DNA of 64,000 nt from Scytonema sp. RU_4_4 (GTDB lineage: Bacteria; Cyanobacteriota; Cyanobacteriia; Cyanobacteriales; Nostocaceae). Both the position numbers and the translations under genes were made by a program. The stretch covers positions 1-64,000 of the forward strand of contig JAAUSC010000006.1 in the NCBI GenBank assembly GCA_012031965.1, in the 5' to 3' direction. A model generated the notes under the pieces. The model ran no database searches and was not told the origin of the DNA. It saw only the letters and a program-made list of their open reading frames with translations. This document shows positions 45,501 through 54,409 of this stretch, piece by piece; positions within the stretch are counted from its first letter, which is position 1, and each line of letters begins with the position of its first letter.

Positions 45501-46058
45501 ATGGCAGTAAATCTGCAACAGATTGCTTATTACTTAGACAACTTGGGTTGGGATTACCGTATTGACGAAGAAGCAGAACGTCTTGTCACAGGTGTAGAAA
45601 GTGATAACGTTGAAGACTTCTTGATTGTTGTCCAGCTGGACGAGGGAGGAAAATTTTTCCGACTATTTGCACCCCAAGTGCTTGCAGGGGTGAGTAATCA
45701 TCCTTATAAAGCTGCGATTCTTCAGACGATGCTTTCTATTTCCTGGGAAACCAAAATGCTGCAATGGGAGTATGATCCATCAGATGGAGAAATCCGTGCG
45801 ATAATTGAGTTTCCCGTAGAAGACTCGATTATCACGGAAAAGCAATTTAACCGTTGTTTACATGGGTTAATTCAGCTTGTTGATTCTGTGGCTATACCCC
45901 GTCTGATCGCGGTGATGGAAACAGGTCGTGACCCAGGGAATGTAGAACTTGGTGAGAGAATTTTACTCAGCATTCAAGAACAGGCTCCTGGATTGCTAGA
46001 ACTTTTAGAAAAGGCGATGGAAGCCCGTAAAAGAAGGGGAAGTTTTCCTGGCGAATGA
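45501..46058 (+). CDS. YbjN-like (type III secretion chaperone-fold) protein
   Basis: 185 residues from ATG 45501. The fold pattern is helix, beta sheet, helix: LQQIAYYLDNLGWDYRIDEE, then FLIVVQLDEGGKFFRLFAPQ, then LQTMLSISWETKMLQWEYDP and GEIRAIIEFPVEDS. It matches the YbjN/chaperone-like fold seen in many cyanobacterial proteins of unknown role. Cytoplasmic. A DUF3318 gene follows 75 bases downstream, possibly in one operon. Confidence 0.72.
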   Translation: MAVNLQQIAYYLDNLGWDYRIDEEAERLVTGVESDNVEDFLIVVQLDEGGKFFRLFAPQVLAGVSNHPYKAAILQTMLSISWETKMLQWEYDPSDGEIRAIIEFPVEDSIITEKQFNRCLHGLIQLVDSVAIPRLIAVMETGRDPGNVELGERILLSIQEQAPGLLELLEKAMEARKRRGSFPGE

Positions 46059-46133
46059 GCCGAATCGCCAGTGAAATCGCTATACTCCAAAGTGATACCC
46101 TCAATATACTGAAGTTTTCTAGGGCTGGATATT

Positions 46134-46778
46134 ATGACATCCTATGTAACCTCCTCTGCTAAAGCAGAAATGAGTGAACTACGGCGGTTAAAGGGCTTAC
46201 TACCACCGGAATTGCAGAGCTGGGTCACGGTTGAAGGTACGACTGAGGTTAATCCACCTATGATCCGGTGCGAAGAAATTGGCAAAGACCAAGTCGAAAT
46301 TCAAATCGACTTGGCAAAATGGGATTCACTGGCGATGGATCAGCGTAATTTATTATTTTGGCACGAAGTAGCCCGCGTTCAAAATGACACAATTCCCAAA
46401 GATGGTTGGGAAATGGCGGCTCTGGCGATTGGTTTAGGCGGTGCTGTCGGTGAGTTGTGGGTACAAGATGGATTGTTGCTAATATTAGCTGTAGCTCTAT
46501 GCGGAGTTTCCGGCTGGCGACTTTATCAAAAGAATAATGGCGAAAAGCAATTAAAAGAATTAGTGGATGCCGATGATAAGGCGATCGCCCTAGCAACTCG
46601 TTTCGGTTATACTCTCCCTAATGCCTACAAAAGTCTAGGGAGCGCCTTGAAAACTCTTATTGACACAACACCCAGCAAACGCCAGCGGTCTAAATACGAA
46701 GCACGGCTTTCTGCTCTTAAGCGTAGTGCCAATAAGGCAAAAGCGAAATCTAAGAATATGGATGAGGGCGGATTTTAA
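46134..46778 (+). CDS. DUF3318 domain protein
   Basis: 214 residues. Conserved cyanobacterial family of unknown function: MSELRRLKGLLPPELQSWVT, DLAKWDSLAMDQRNLLFWHE, VARVQNDTIPKDGWEMAALA, then one or two hydrophobic stretches (AIGLGGAVGELW; LLLILAVALCGVSGWRLY). The W-H-E-x-A-x-x-Q pattern resembles a metalloprotease helix (HE) but lacks the second His, so I do not claim protease activity. Basic tail rich in Lys/Ala. Confidence 0.85.
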   Translation: MTSYVTSSAKAEMSELRRLKGLLPPELQSWVTVEGTTEVNPPMIRCEEIGKDQVEIQIDLAKWDSLAMDQRNLLFWHEVARVQNDTIPKDGWEMAALAIGLGGAVGELWVQDGLLLILAVALCGVSGWRLYQKNNGEKQLKELVDADDKAIALATRFGYTLPNAYKSLGSALKTLIDTTPSKRQRSKYEARLSALKRSANKAKAKSKNMDEGGF

Positions 46779-46860
46779 CAGTTATCAGTTACCAGTTACC
46801 ACCAATCAGTGATCAGTTGTCAATGAATAATGATTTGATAACTGTGTACTGTGTACTGAT

Positions 46861-48390
46861 TTAACGATGACATCGCCGTTTCTGCGATGAACCGTTGGAC
46901 TGAGTAACATTAGCCCAGCAGTTAACGTTGGTTCTAGGATTCTTTGGTGCGACAAATTTACCAAGTTCAGTCGGACTCACCTTGAATGAGTAAAGGAACC
47001 CAGGAATTAACTTTTGACCATCTGGGCATCCACTGTCAATAGCTCTCTTGCTATAGACGCTACCATCGGTACTCGTACAAATATCAAACTGAGTGGTGGA
47101 ATCGTCTTCTTGAGTCACACTAAAATCATTGTCAGTACCAATTAGGAGCGCGTAGGAACCGTCCTTGAGTCGAGGACCAATCACAAGACCCTCCATTTTT
47201 TCTGCTATCTTTGTCCAATCACCTGGATTCTGAGGACTCAAAGCTGCAGCAATATCCAGAAATAAAGATTTACTAACTGGGTTGACACTTGCGGGTAGTG
47301 TGTTGGTGTCTTGTGCCAAACTGATCCCGCTGACATCGGTTGCATCCGTTAGATCGATTTTGTAGACTCGCTTACTCGCTACAGGTGGTGGTGTCTCGGT
47401 AGGATCACTCACTAATTCATTCAGTGCATCCACCCCAAACCCGCGATTATCTCTTTCTAAAACTAAGAATTCTTTATCATTGAGAGCAGTAATAGAACTG
47501 ATACCAATGTTACGCCCTTGAGAATTTGCCCCAAAATCATCATCTTCTCCAGAAATACGCTCATTAATTTCTGCTAAACTTTCTAACTGATAGATATATT
47601 GGGCCGTACTTTTGCCGGTTTTTGTCTCAAATTCTACTATCCTCAAATTGCGACTGCGCCGCCCATCTGGTGAACCCTCGTTCACCAAGGGATCTTGTAG
47701 CATAGCATAGAGTTTGCGACCATCTGGGCTGAGAGTCAACCCTTCAAATCCTCGATTATCTTGGCGTCCAGTGGTAATGGTTGGACGAGCATCGGCATAG
47801 TTAGCATTGCCATTAGCTTCTTTGGGAATTAAATTCTCTGGGATGGTAAACGCTCGTAAAAATGATCCATCTGGTTTGAATTCATAGATAGAGGGACCAT
47901 ACTCATCAGAAACGTAGAAATGACCATTAGGACCAACAGCAAACCCCTCTGGATCGAAACTCAAACCAAGGTTCCTTGCATCGCCATTGAGCAACGTGGG
48001 GTTTAATCCATTAAAATTTTGACCATCTTTTGTGAATGCAATCGTTTTTAGTACTTTAAAGTTGGCAATTGCCCCTGTCTTGGGATCAACATCTAAAGAA
48101 AATTTCTGCACTCGTGTATTGTATGAGATTTTGCCACCACCAGGACCGCGATCGCTCAACGCGTAGTATACATTATTGAAGCGGTCATAGTAGATCTCTG
48201 AGAAAAATCCCAAACGATTGACATTGGCGCTGTTGCCACTAGAAGGGTATAAATCTGTACTTTCACCAGGGATAGAGAGGGTATTGGTCAAAGAAATACC
48301 ATATGCTGATGTTGTGTATCCTGTAAGAGTTACAGAGGACATTATCAACGAGCAGCTAAGGAGTGAAAACAAGTGTCTTGCTTGAATCAT
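46861..48390 (-). CDS. Exported phytase-like esterase (esterase-like activity of phytase family)
   Basis: 509 residues from ATG 48390. A signal peptide (HLFSLLSCSLIMSSVTLTGY) suggests export. A beta-propeller-type domain shows repeated motifs such as GLSFDPEGFAVGPNGHFYVS, GFEGLTLSPDGRKLYAMLQD and KEFLVLERDNRGFG; these D-x-E-G-F/L signatures are typical of the phytase-like esterase domain. Acts on phosphate or ester substrates outside the cytoplasm; the true substrate is unknown. Ends in a Cys-containing, basic tail. Confidence 0.85.
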   Translation of the reverse strand: MIQARHLFSLLSCSLIMSSVTLTGYTTSAYGISLTNTLSIPGESTDLYPSSGNSANVNRLGFFSEIYYDRFNNVYYALSDRGPGGGKISYNTRVQKFSLDVDPKTGAIANFKVLKTIAFTKDGQNFNGLNPTLLNGDARNLGLSFDPEGFAVGPNGHFYVSDEYGPSIYEFKPDGSFLRAFTIPENLIPKEANGNANYADARPTITTGRQDNRGFEGLTLSPDGRKLYAMLQDPLVNEGSPDGRRSRNLRIVEFETKTGKSTAQYIYQLESLAEINERISGEDDDFGANSQGRNIGISSITALNDKEFLVLERDNRGFGVDALNELVSDPTETPPPVASKRVYKIDLTDATDVSGISLAQDTNTLPASVNPVSKSLFLDIAAALSPQNPGDWTKIAEKMEGLVIGPRLKDGSYALLIGTDNDFSVTQEDDSTTQFDICTSTDGSVYSKRAIDSGCPDGQKLIPGFLYSFKVSPTELGKFVAPKNPRTNVNCWANVTQSNGSSQKRRCHR

Positions 48391-48697
48391 GTGTAAGATA
48401 CGAAAGAATGACGAATAACTTTTTTCAGCATCTGACTTTCGTATTAAGAATAAGTTAACTTCTAGTGATGTTATATTTTTGACATCAAAAATTTATACTA
48501 TTGGATTTTTGCTTGATAATACTTTCATAAAGTGATTGGTAGTTAGTGGTGAATAGGACAATTGATGACTAATGACTAACGCGTTCACATTTTTACTGTC
48601 ACAGTGTCTTACACGTAAAAAATCTGTGATCCCTGACTACTCCCATTAATCAACAAAAACAAGGACCACAGATTTGTAGGGGATAATGCGTCAAAGG
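48391..48697. other. Intergenic region between queE and the phytase-like gene
   Basis: 307 bases holding the terminator of queE (48616-48675) and the promoter of the phytase-like gene near 48400-48500 (AT-rich). No gene seen. Confidence 0.5.
48610..48675 (-). terminator. Rho-independent-like terminator of queE
   Basis: On the minus strand, arms 48675-48663 and 48632-48620 (aaatctgtg core) pair at 12 of 13 positions around a 30-base loop, and a T-run follows (atttttt). It lies about 25 bases beyond the queE stop codon. Confidence 0.55.
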
Positions 48698-49495
48698 TTA
48701 AAGTTGATTCAGTATTTTATGGGTTTGAGGAACAACACGTACATACTTAACAGAACGCTTCATCATAGCTTGCCAATTTAAGACTTGACTGGGAGAGGGA
48801 GCAAGCACAGGCGGTTGCTTGAACGAAACGGGATCATCTAATGGTGTGACAGGTTGTAGAAATACTGGGATAGATGGATTGATAGATGCTACCAATTGAG
48901 CTGAATGTTCTAACTCAGTGGGATCTGTTGTTTGAGAAACAATTATTTTGATAAAAACTTCCACTTGTGATGTCCAACAAAGCTGGAGAAATTCTGCGTG
49001 TTCTCGCCAACGATTTTCGCCACTTGTACTAGGCAGTTTGAAATCCATTCCCACAGAGTCTATGTAGGGTAGTATGGTATTTAGTTGTTCTGGGCGATGT
49101 CCACCAGTTTCCAAGTATATAGGTAAACTTGTCATTGAGCGTACTTGGGGTAAAAATTCTACCAAGAAAGGGGTGTGTAGAAGTGGTTCACCGCCCGTTA
49201 AGCTAATGGTATCGTGTAGACAAGGCAGATTTTGCCGCTCAACCCATTCTAGTAACATGGGTAACGAAACAGGATTCGAGTAAATTTCAAAATCACGTAA
49301 TCCAGGGGTTTGCTCTATCCTACAAGTAGCGGGTGCATTCCAAGTATGTGTACTATCGCAAAAGTGACAGCGCAAATCACAAAGAGCAAAGCGAATGAAA
49401 ATCTGACGTGTTCCCACATTCAGTCCTTCCCCTTGTATGGCGGAAAAGACCTCTATCAGGCGTGCGGTAGGTGTAACAGTAGTCTTAACAGTCAT
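48698..49495 (-). CDS. queE: 7-Carboxy-7-deazaguanine synthase
   Basis: 265 residues from ATG 49495; the frame is open far upstream but that part is repeat-derived. Radical SAM enzyme of the queuosine/preQ1 pathway, converting 6-carboxytetrahydropterin to CDG. Radical SAM motif CDLRCHFCDS (C-x3-C-x2-C), preceded by VFSAIQGEGLNVGTRQIFIR; then TISLTGGEPLLHTPFL and LPIYLETGGHRPEQL. Ends with PQTHKILNQL. Stand-alone; other que genes are not in the window. Confidence 0.93.
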   Translation of the reverse strand: MTVKTTVTPTARLIEVFSAIQGEGLNVGTRQIFIRFALCDLRCHFCDSTHTWNAPATCRIEQTPGLRDFEIYSNPVSLPMLLEWVERQNLPCLHDTISLTGGEPLLHTPFLVEFLPQVRSMTSLPIYLETGGHRPEQLNTILPYIDSVGMDFKLPSTSGENRWREHAEFLQLCWTSQVEVFIKIIVSQTTDPTELEHSAQLVASINPSIPVFLQPVTPLDDPVSFKQPPVLAPSPSQVLNWQAMMKRSVKYVRVVPQTHKILNQL

Positions 49496-49809
49496 GTGAT
49501 GATAGCAACAAGTATGTGCTACTTTGGCACAAAAGCAAGAATGCTTTTCACTAAAGAAGTATGAAGTATGAAGTATAAAGTATGAAGATACGGCAAAAGT
49601 GAGAAATATAAAGTAGAAAGTCAAGAATAAAATATGAAATACTTTAATTTCTTACCCTTTATCCTTTCTTGACATACATCATCATTTGACACTTCAAACT
49701 TTAGTTAGCTTCTTGTTCTATTGTGAATCGTCAGGTGACGATATTCACTCTTAACCGAAGTAACTATCGATTCGCTTGGACTAAATAGTGTTTGGCAGAT
49801 TATATTGAC
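49496..49809. other. Intergenic region with heptamer repeats
   Basis: 314 bases between divergent genes queE and the STAS-sugar transferase. Contains the heptamer array at 49556-49590. Promoters of both genes must lie here. No gene seen. Confidence 0.5.
49556..49590 (+). repeat. Tandem heptamer (gaagtat) x5, last two degenerate
   Basis: Three exact gaagtat units followed by aaagtat and gaagata. Cyanobacterial short tandem repeat, 60 bases upstream of the queE start; it lengthens the spurious upstream frame of queE. Confidence 0.7.
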
Positions 49810-50826
49810 ATGGCAACGAAAGTGCAGGGTTTCATGACTAGCCAACCCAAAGAGGTAAATTTTCCGGTGACCTTCTCAAATGATACGACGATTGTGCAGG
49901 TACCCGCGCGGTTGAGCGTGCTTGAGGCTGTAGCCTTTAAGCAAACCTGCCAAGAAATAACTCAGACAAATCCCGATACAAAACAAATTATCATTGACTT
50001 TCACCAAACGACTTTTATGGATAGTAGTGGTTTAGGTGCCTTGGTCAGTAATTTGAAAATTGCTCAGGAAAAAAATATAGAATTTATACTACGGAATGTG
50101 ACCCCTCAGGTTATCTCAGTCCTTAACCTGACTGGACTGGATAAAGTTTTTTCTATTGAGTCTCAAGGGGAAACACCATCAAAGAGTCAATCAGAAGAAC
50201 TACCAACGACACATCCTTCTGTTCGTTCTTGGACGAAACGGTTTATAGATGTAGTTGGATCACTAGTCGGTTTGATTATTACAGGAATTTTGTTTATCCC
50301 TATTGCTACTGCTATTAGACTCGATAGTCCCGGTCCAATTTTGTTCAGTCAAGTCCGTTGTGGTTGGATGGGTAGACGCTTTCGGATTTGGAAATTCCGC
50401 TCAATGTATATTGATGCAGAAGCTAAAAAAGCCGAACTAGAAAAACAGAATCAGGTTCAAGGTGCATTTTTCAAGATAGACAACGACCCACGAATTACTA
50501 AAGTTGGGGGCTTTTTGCGTCAAACCAGCTTAGATGAACTACCCCAATTTTGGAATGTTTTAAAAGGAGAGATGAGTTTAGTAGGCACCAGACCCCCGAC
50601 ACCAGATGAAGTAGAGCGCTATGAAGTTCCAGAGTGGCAACGTTTGGATGTGAAACCAGGAATGACCGGAGAATGGCAGGTGAATGGACGGTCTACTATC
50701 CGTAAATTTGAGGACGTTATTCGCCTAGATTTACAGTATCAAAAAAACTGGAACTTAATGTACGATTTGAAGTTAATTTTTAAAACAGTCGCTATCTTAT
50801 TCAAGAAAAACAGTGGCGCTGTCTAA
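49810..50826 (+). CDS. STAS domain fused to a priming sugar transferase
   Basis: 338 residues from ATG 49810; TTG 49792 and ATG 49834 (with caggg upstream) are alternatives. Residues about 15-115 form a STAS domain with the phospho-acceptor motif FMDSSGLGALVSNLKIAQ. After a linker (SKSQSEELPTTHPS) a sugar-phosphate transferase of the WbaP/WecP kind begins: KRFIDVVGSLVGLIITGILF membrane helix, RLDSPGPILFSQVRCGWMGR, FRIWKFRSMYIDAEAKK and SLVGTRPPTPDEVERYE. It would load a sugar-1-phosphate onto undecaprenyl phosphate at the membrane, starting an exopolysaccharide. The STAS part suggests on/off control by Ser phosphorylation. A glycosyltransferase gene follows. Confidence 0.9.
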   Translation: MATKVQGFMTSQPKEVNFPVTFSNDTTIVQVPARLSVLEAVAFKQTCQEITQTNPDTKQIIIDFHQTTFMDSSGLGALVSNLKIAQEKNIEFILRNVTPQVISVLNLTGLDKVFSIESQGETPSKSQSEELPTTHPSVRSWTKRFIDVVGSLVGLIITGILFIPIATAIRLDSPGPILFSQVRCGWMGRRFRIWKFRSMYIDAEAKKAELEKQNQVQGAFFKIDNDPRITKVGGFLRQTSLDELPQFWNVLKGEMSLVGTRPPTPDEVERYEVPEWQRLDVKPGMTGEWQVNGRSTIRKFEDVIRLDLQYQKNWNLMYDLKLIFKTVAILFKKNSGAV

Positions 50827-50914
50827 ATGTATTTTTAGGGTTGTAAAAAAGTCAGACTGTCGTCAAGCCACTTGACTTCTTCACGACAAAATTTAAAGAA
50901 CTAAGATTTAATTT

Positions 50915-50938
50915 CCTGGCACTCATGCCAGGTTTTTT
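50915..50938 (+). terminator. Rho-independent terminator after the STAS-sugar transferase gene
   Basis: Stem cctggc (50915-50920) with gccagg (50927-50932), six-base loop, followed by six T (50933-50938). About 90 bases after the stop codon. It separates this gene from the glycosyltransferase at 51258, so the two need not share one transcript. Confidence 0.75.
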
Positions 50939-51257
50939 ATTGTCATAAATCTACTGATAGTATACGCAAATTAAACTTGTTAGGTATTTTAATATAACAA
51001 TAAGTAATAGAATAATTACTTATGTGATTTTCATGATACAAGAATTTTATATAGCTATTGACGAGTCATAGAAATACTAACCCCACTCATCAAAAGTTGC
51101 ATCAGACTTTACTCAATCTTCAATGAAAAATGACTGATATACACGGCATTTGAGGAGAAAATGCATATATAAACTCGCACAAGTGCGGAATAAGGTTGGC
51201 AACAAATGTTGTCATAGACAAAGACACCGGGGTTGTTCAGACTCAAACTAATTTGCT
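50939..51257. other. Promoter region of the WcaI-like gene
   Basis: About 320 bases, AT-rich in the first half. No gene seen. It follows a terminator, so an independent promoter for 51258 is expected here; I cannot fix its boxes. Confidence 0.45.
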
Positions 51258-52571
51258 ATGCGTATTTTGATTTACTCTTACAACTACTACCCAGAACCAA
51301 TAGGCATTGCTCCTTTGATGACTGAATTAGCAGAGGGATTGGTCAAGCGTGGACATCAAGTACGCGTAGTGACTGCTATGCCCAACTATCCAGAGCGTCG
51401 GATATACGAGAGTTATCGGGGTAAGTGGTATGTGACTGAGTACAAGAATGGGGTTCAAATCCAGCGCAGTTATGTTTGGATTCGTCCGCAACCCAACTTA
51501 ATAGACCGATTACTCCTAGATGCGAGTTTCGTAGTGACAAGCTTTCTTCCAGCCCTGCGAGGTTGGCGTCCAGATGTCATTCTCTCAACCTCACCATCCC
51601 TACCCGTTTGCTTACCAAGCGCCCTTTTAGGATGGCTCCACAACTGTCCTGTCGTCTTAAATCTTCAAGATATATTGCCAGAAGCTGCGGTACACCTTGG
51701 TTTATTGAAGAACAAATGGGTCATTAAAGTTTTTGCAGCGTTAGAAAAATTCGCTTACCGCAGTGCGACGAAAATTAGTGTGATTGCTGATGGGTTTGTA
51801 GAACATTTGCACAGAAAGGGTGTAGCACCTAGCAAAATTGTCCAAATTCCTAATTGGGTCGATGTCAATTTCATCCGACCTCTACCAAAAGAAAATAACG
51901 CTTTCAGAGCAGCTTATAACCTAGATGGCAAATTTGTGGTGCTATACTCTGGCAATATTGCCCTTACTCAAGGTTTAGAAACCGTTGTTAAAGCAGCTTC
52001 TTTATTACGGCATATCCCAGATATGACCTTTGTCATTGTAGGGGAAGCAAAAGGTTTGCAACGATTGCAAATGGCTTGCAACGAATGCGGAGCAGATAAC
52101 GTTTTGCTAGTACCTTTTCAACCCCGCGAAAGTTTGCCAGAAATGTTGGCAGCTGCGGATGTTGGTTTGGTCGTGCAAAAGAAAAATGTCATATCTTTCA
52201 ATATGCCATCAAAAATCCAAATATTGCTCGGCAGTGGTCGGGCATTAGTCGGATCTGTTCCTGGTAATGGTACAGCAGCAAGAGCTATCGAACAAAGTGG
52301 TGGTGGAATTGTTGTTCCTCCAGAAAAACCCAAAGCTCTAGCAAAAGCAATTTTGGATTTGTACAATCACCCAGAAAAAGTCAAAACTTTAGGGTATAGT
52401 AGTCGCCAATTTGCCGTTGAGCAATATGCTTTTGAACAAGCATTAACTCAGTACGAGTCTCTGTTCTACTCAGTGATGGCTGAAGCTTCAGCAATTGAGC
52501 CATTAGTTAATATGTTTTCTGAAAAACACGTCCTCCTAAGAGCTAAAGAATCTGGAGTGAAACTTCGTTAG
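51258..52571 (+). CDS. WcaI-like family 4 glycosyltransferase
   Basis: 437 residues from ATG 51258. GT-B fold. The N-terminal MRILIYSYNYYPEPIGIAPL and TELAEGLVKRGHQVRVVTAM are the WcaI-like start; NLQDILPEAAVHLGLLKNKW in the middle; donor-binding half with VVLYSGNIALTQGLETVVKA, FNMPSKIQILLGSGRALVGS and the Glu/Gly-rich GGGIVVPPEKPKALAKAI. Probably adds a sugar to the lipid-linked exopolysaccharide primed by the enzyme encoded upstream. A C-terminal remnant of a related gene sits at 16533. Confidence 0.9.
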   Translation: MRILIYSYNYYPEPIGIAPLMTELAEGLVKRGHQVRVVTAMPNYPERRIYESYRGKWYVTEYKNGVQIQRSYVWIRPQPNLIDRLLLDASFVVTSFLPALRGWRPDVILSTSPSLPVCLPSALLGWLHNCPVVLNLQDILPEAAVHLGLLKNKWVIKVFAALEKFAYRSATKISVIADGFVEHLHRKGVAPSKIVQIPNWVDVNFIRPLPKENNAFRAAYNLDGKFVVLYSGNIALTQGLETVVKAASLLRHIPDMTFVIVGEAKGLQRLQMACNECGADNVLLVPFQPRESLPEMLAAADVGLVVQKKNVISFNMPSKIQILLGSGRALVGSVPGNGTAARAIEQSGGGIVVPPEKPKALAKAILDLYNHPEKVKTLGYSSRQFAVEQYAFEQALTQYESLFYSVMAEASAIEPLVNMFSEKHVLLRAKESGVKLR

Positions 52572-52637
52572 AATAAAATTATATATTTACCACTAAACTC
52601 TATTCCTGCCACACGCCTTCATTGTAAGAGTACAGCT

Positions 52638-53234
52638 ATGCGCGAAAAAGTCTTAGCCTGGTTGAGCGAGAATGTTCCAGTTCCCAGAGTGAAACACATT
52701 CTCAGGGTTGAGCAAATGGCAATGGATCTCGCGGATCATTACAAAGTGACTCGAGAAAAAGCTGCAATGGCAGGGTTAATGCACGATTTAGCAAAATATT
52801 TTCAGCCACAGAAACTTTTGCAAATGGCACAGAAAGAGGGATTGGAAGTAGATGAAGTGATGGTAGCAAATCCCCATTTATTGCATGCAGATGTCAGTGC
52901 TATTGTCGCAAGAGAGACATTTGGTGTAGATGATGAAGAAATTTTACAAGCTATTGCCAACCACACTTTAGGTAGACCAGGTATGAGTCTGCTATGTAGT
53001 ATCGTATTTTTAGCAGATAGTATAGAGCCAGGACGAGGCGACACCCCCCAGTTGCAAGTATTAAGACAAATTAGCTGTCAAAATATTAATCAGGCTGTCG
53101 CTTTGACCTGTGACTATACTCTCAAATTCTTGATCGAGAGTTCTTGTTTGGTTCATCCGCGAGTCATATTTACGCGCAACTGGTTCCTACAAAGGTGGAA
53201 AGCCAAACAACCGATTGTACAACAAACCGTATAG
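52638..53234 (+). CDS. yqeK: YqeK-type HD phosphohydrolase (Ap4A hydrolase)
   Basis: 198 residues. HD-domain metal motif: VKHILRVEQMAMDLADHYKV, GLMHDLAKYF (His-Asp), LHADVSAIVARETFG and AIANHTLGRPGMSLL. YqeK proteins hydrolyse diadenosine tetraphosphate symmetrically. It stands immediately before rsfS, as in many bacteria, so it is likely in one transcription unit with rsfS and the CGLD27 gene. Confidence 0.92.
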   Translation: MREKVLAWLSENVPVPRVKHILRVEQMAMDLADHYKVTREKAAMAGLMHDLAKYFQPQKLLQMAQKEGLEVDEVMVANPHLLHADVSAIVARETFGVDDEEILQAIANHTLGRPGMSLLCSIVFLADSIEPGRGDTPQLQVLRQISCQNINQAVALTCDYTLKFLIESSCLVHPRVIFTRNWFLQRWKAKQPIVQQTV

Positions 53235-53350
53235 ACACCTGTTTTTTTTGTTAGTATTCAAAAAAACCGATTCTCGCAGTTGCAATTCGATAAGTTGTGC
53301 GTCAGTCATTGTAAAAAATTATTACAAAAAAATACAGCAGCTGAGGTTTA

Positions 53351-53812
53351 ATGTCTGACTATTTCCAAGCCAATTTCCCAAGACAATCAGTCGCAGTGAC
53401 AAACAATCTGGTAGGAAGCTCACTGGTTGATACCAACGATGTGAGTGGAAAAATAGCATTAAAAGTCGCCGAAGCGGCATCAGACCGCAAAGCAGGTGAT
53501 ATTCTACTCCTAAGGGTAGCAGAGGTCTGTTACCTGGCAGATTACTTTGTGGTGGTGACGGGCTATTCAAGGGTACAGGTTAGAGCGATCGCCGACGCAA
53601 TTGAAGAAAAAGTCAAACAAGAGTCGCAAAGGCGTCCCCTGCGAGTAGAGGGAAAATCTGAAGCAAGTTGGATAGTACAAGATTATGGTGAAGTCATTGT
53701 TCACATCATGTTGCCTCATGAACGGGAGTTTTATAATCTAGAAGCGTTCTGGGGACATGCGGAATGTATCGAGTTTTCAACTTCCGTAGATGCTGAGGGT
53801 AAACCAACATGA
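53351..53812 (+). CDS. rsfS: Ribosomal silencing factor RsfS
   Basis: 153 residues from ATG 53351. The RsfS/Iojap fold shows as AASDRKAGDILLLRVAEVCY, LADYFVVVTGYSRVQVRAIA, RVEGKSEASWIVQDYGEVIV and HIMLPHEREFYNLEAFWGHA. It binds L14 of the large subunit and blocks subunit joining in starvation. The first 40 residues are an extension before the domain. Overlaps the next gene by 4 bases (ATGA). Confidence 0.94.
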   Translation: MSDYFQANFPRQSVAVTNNLVGSSLVDTNDVSGKIALKVAEAASDRKAGDILLLRVAEVCYLADYFVVVTGYSRVQVRAIADAIEEKVKQESQRRPLRVEGKSEASWIVQDYGEVIVHIMLPHEREFYNLEAFWGHAECIEFSTSVDAEGKPT

Positions 53813-54309
53813 TCAAATCTTCGGTCTCAAATTGCCCAGTTCCCACTGAACAGCAACCACTCAATGAGTACGAAGAGTTAAAATCCTCCTGGCTGTTTCG
53901 TGACTGTACCCTAAATTGGCGTGGATATATCACAAAAATCGCGTGGATTTGGGGAATCTGGTGGTTGATAGCAGGACCAGTCGCAGCAGCAAGCTTTCCC
54001 CCACACAAGCAAACTGCACAGTTTATTCTGTGTAGTTTAGCAGGAGCAAGTGTGGGGATCGTACTTGTACTAGTACGGTTATATTTGGGTTGGTCTTATA
54101 TTCGCGATCGCCTGATGAGTCCAATCATCTTTTATGAAGAGTCAGGATGGTATGACGGTCAAACTTGGATGAAACCACAGGAAGTACTGACACGCGATCG
54201 CCTCATTGTTTCTTACTCCATAAAACCAATTATTAGTCGGCTGCAAATTACCTTTGGTGGCTTGGCTGTGTTGTTCGTTGCTGGTACGATAGTTTGGCAT
54301 CTAGTGTAA
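53809..54309 (+). CDS. CGLD27-like (DUF1230) membrane protein
   Basis: 166 residues. LNEYEELKSSWLFRDCTLNW is the family start; two to three hydrophobic segments (IAWIWGIWWLIAGPVAAASF; FILCSLAGASVGIVLVLVRL; LQITFGGLAVLFVAGTIVWH) and a WSYIRDRLMSPIIFYEESGW loop follow. In plants and algae CGLD27 is a conserved photosynthesis-related protein whose biochemical role is not settled. Translationally coupled to rsfS by a 4-base overlap. Confidence 0.9.
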   Translation: MIKSSVSNCPVPTEQQPLNEYEELKSSWLFRDCTLNWRGYITKIAWIWGIWWLIAGPVAAASFPPHKQTAQFILCSLAGASVGIVLVLVRLYLGWSYIRDRLMSPIIFYEESGWYDGQTWMKPQEVLTRDRLIVSYSIKPIISRLQITFGGLAVLFVAGTIVWHLV

Positions 54310-54409
54310 ATAGTTAGAAGTTAGGAGTTAAGAGGTAATCGGTAATAGCTCCTAACTCCTAACTGAAAACTGATAACTCATAACTCAAAAAGGTGGTAAA
54401 TTTTAACCC

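Noticed and set aside
46134-46778. Metalloprotease reading of DUF3318 (W-H-E-x-A)
   Set aside because: The second metal-binding His of an HExxH motif is missing, so protease activity cannot be claimed.
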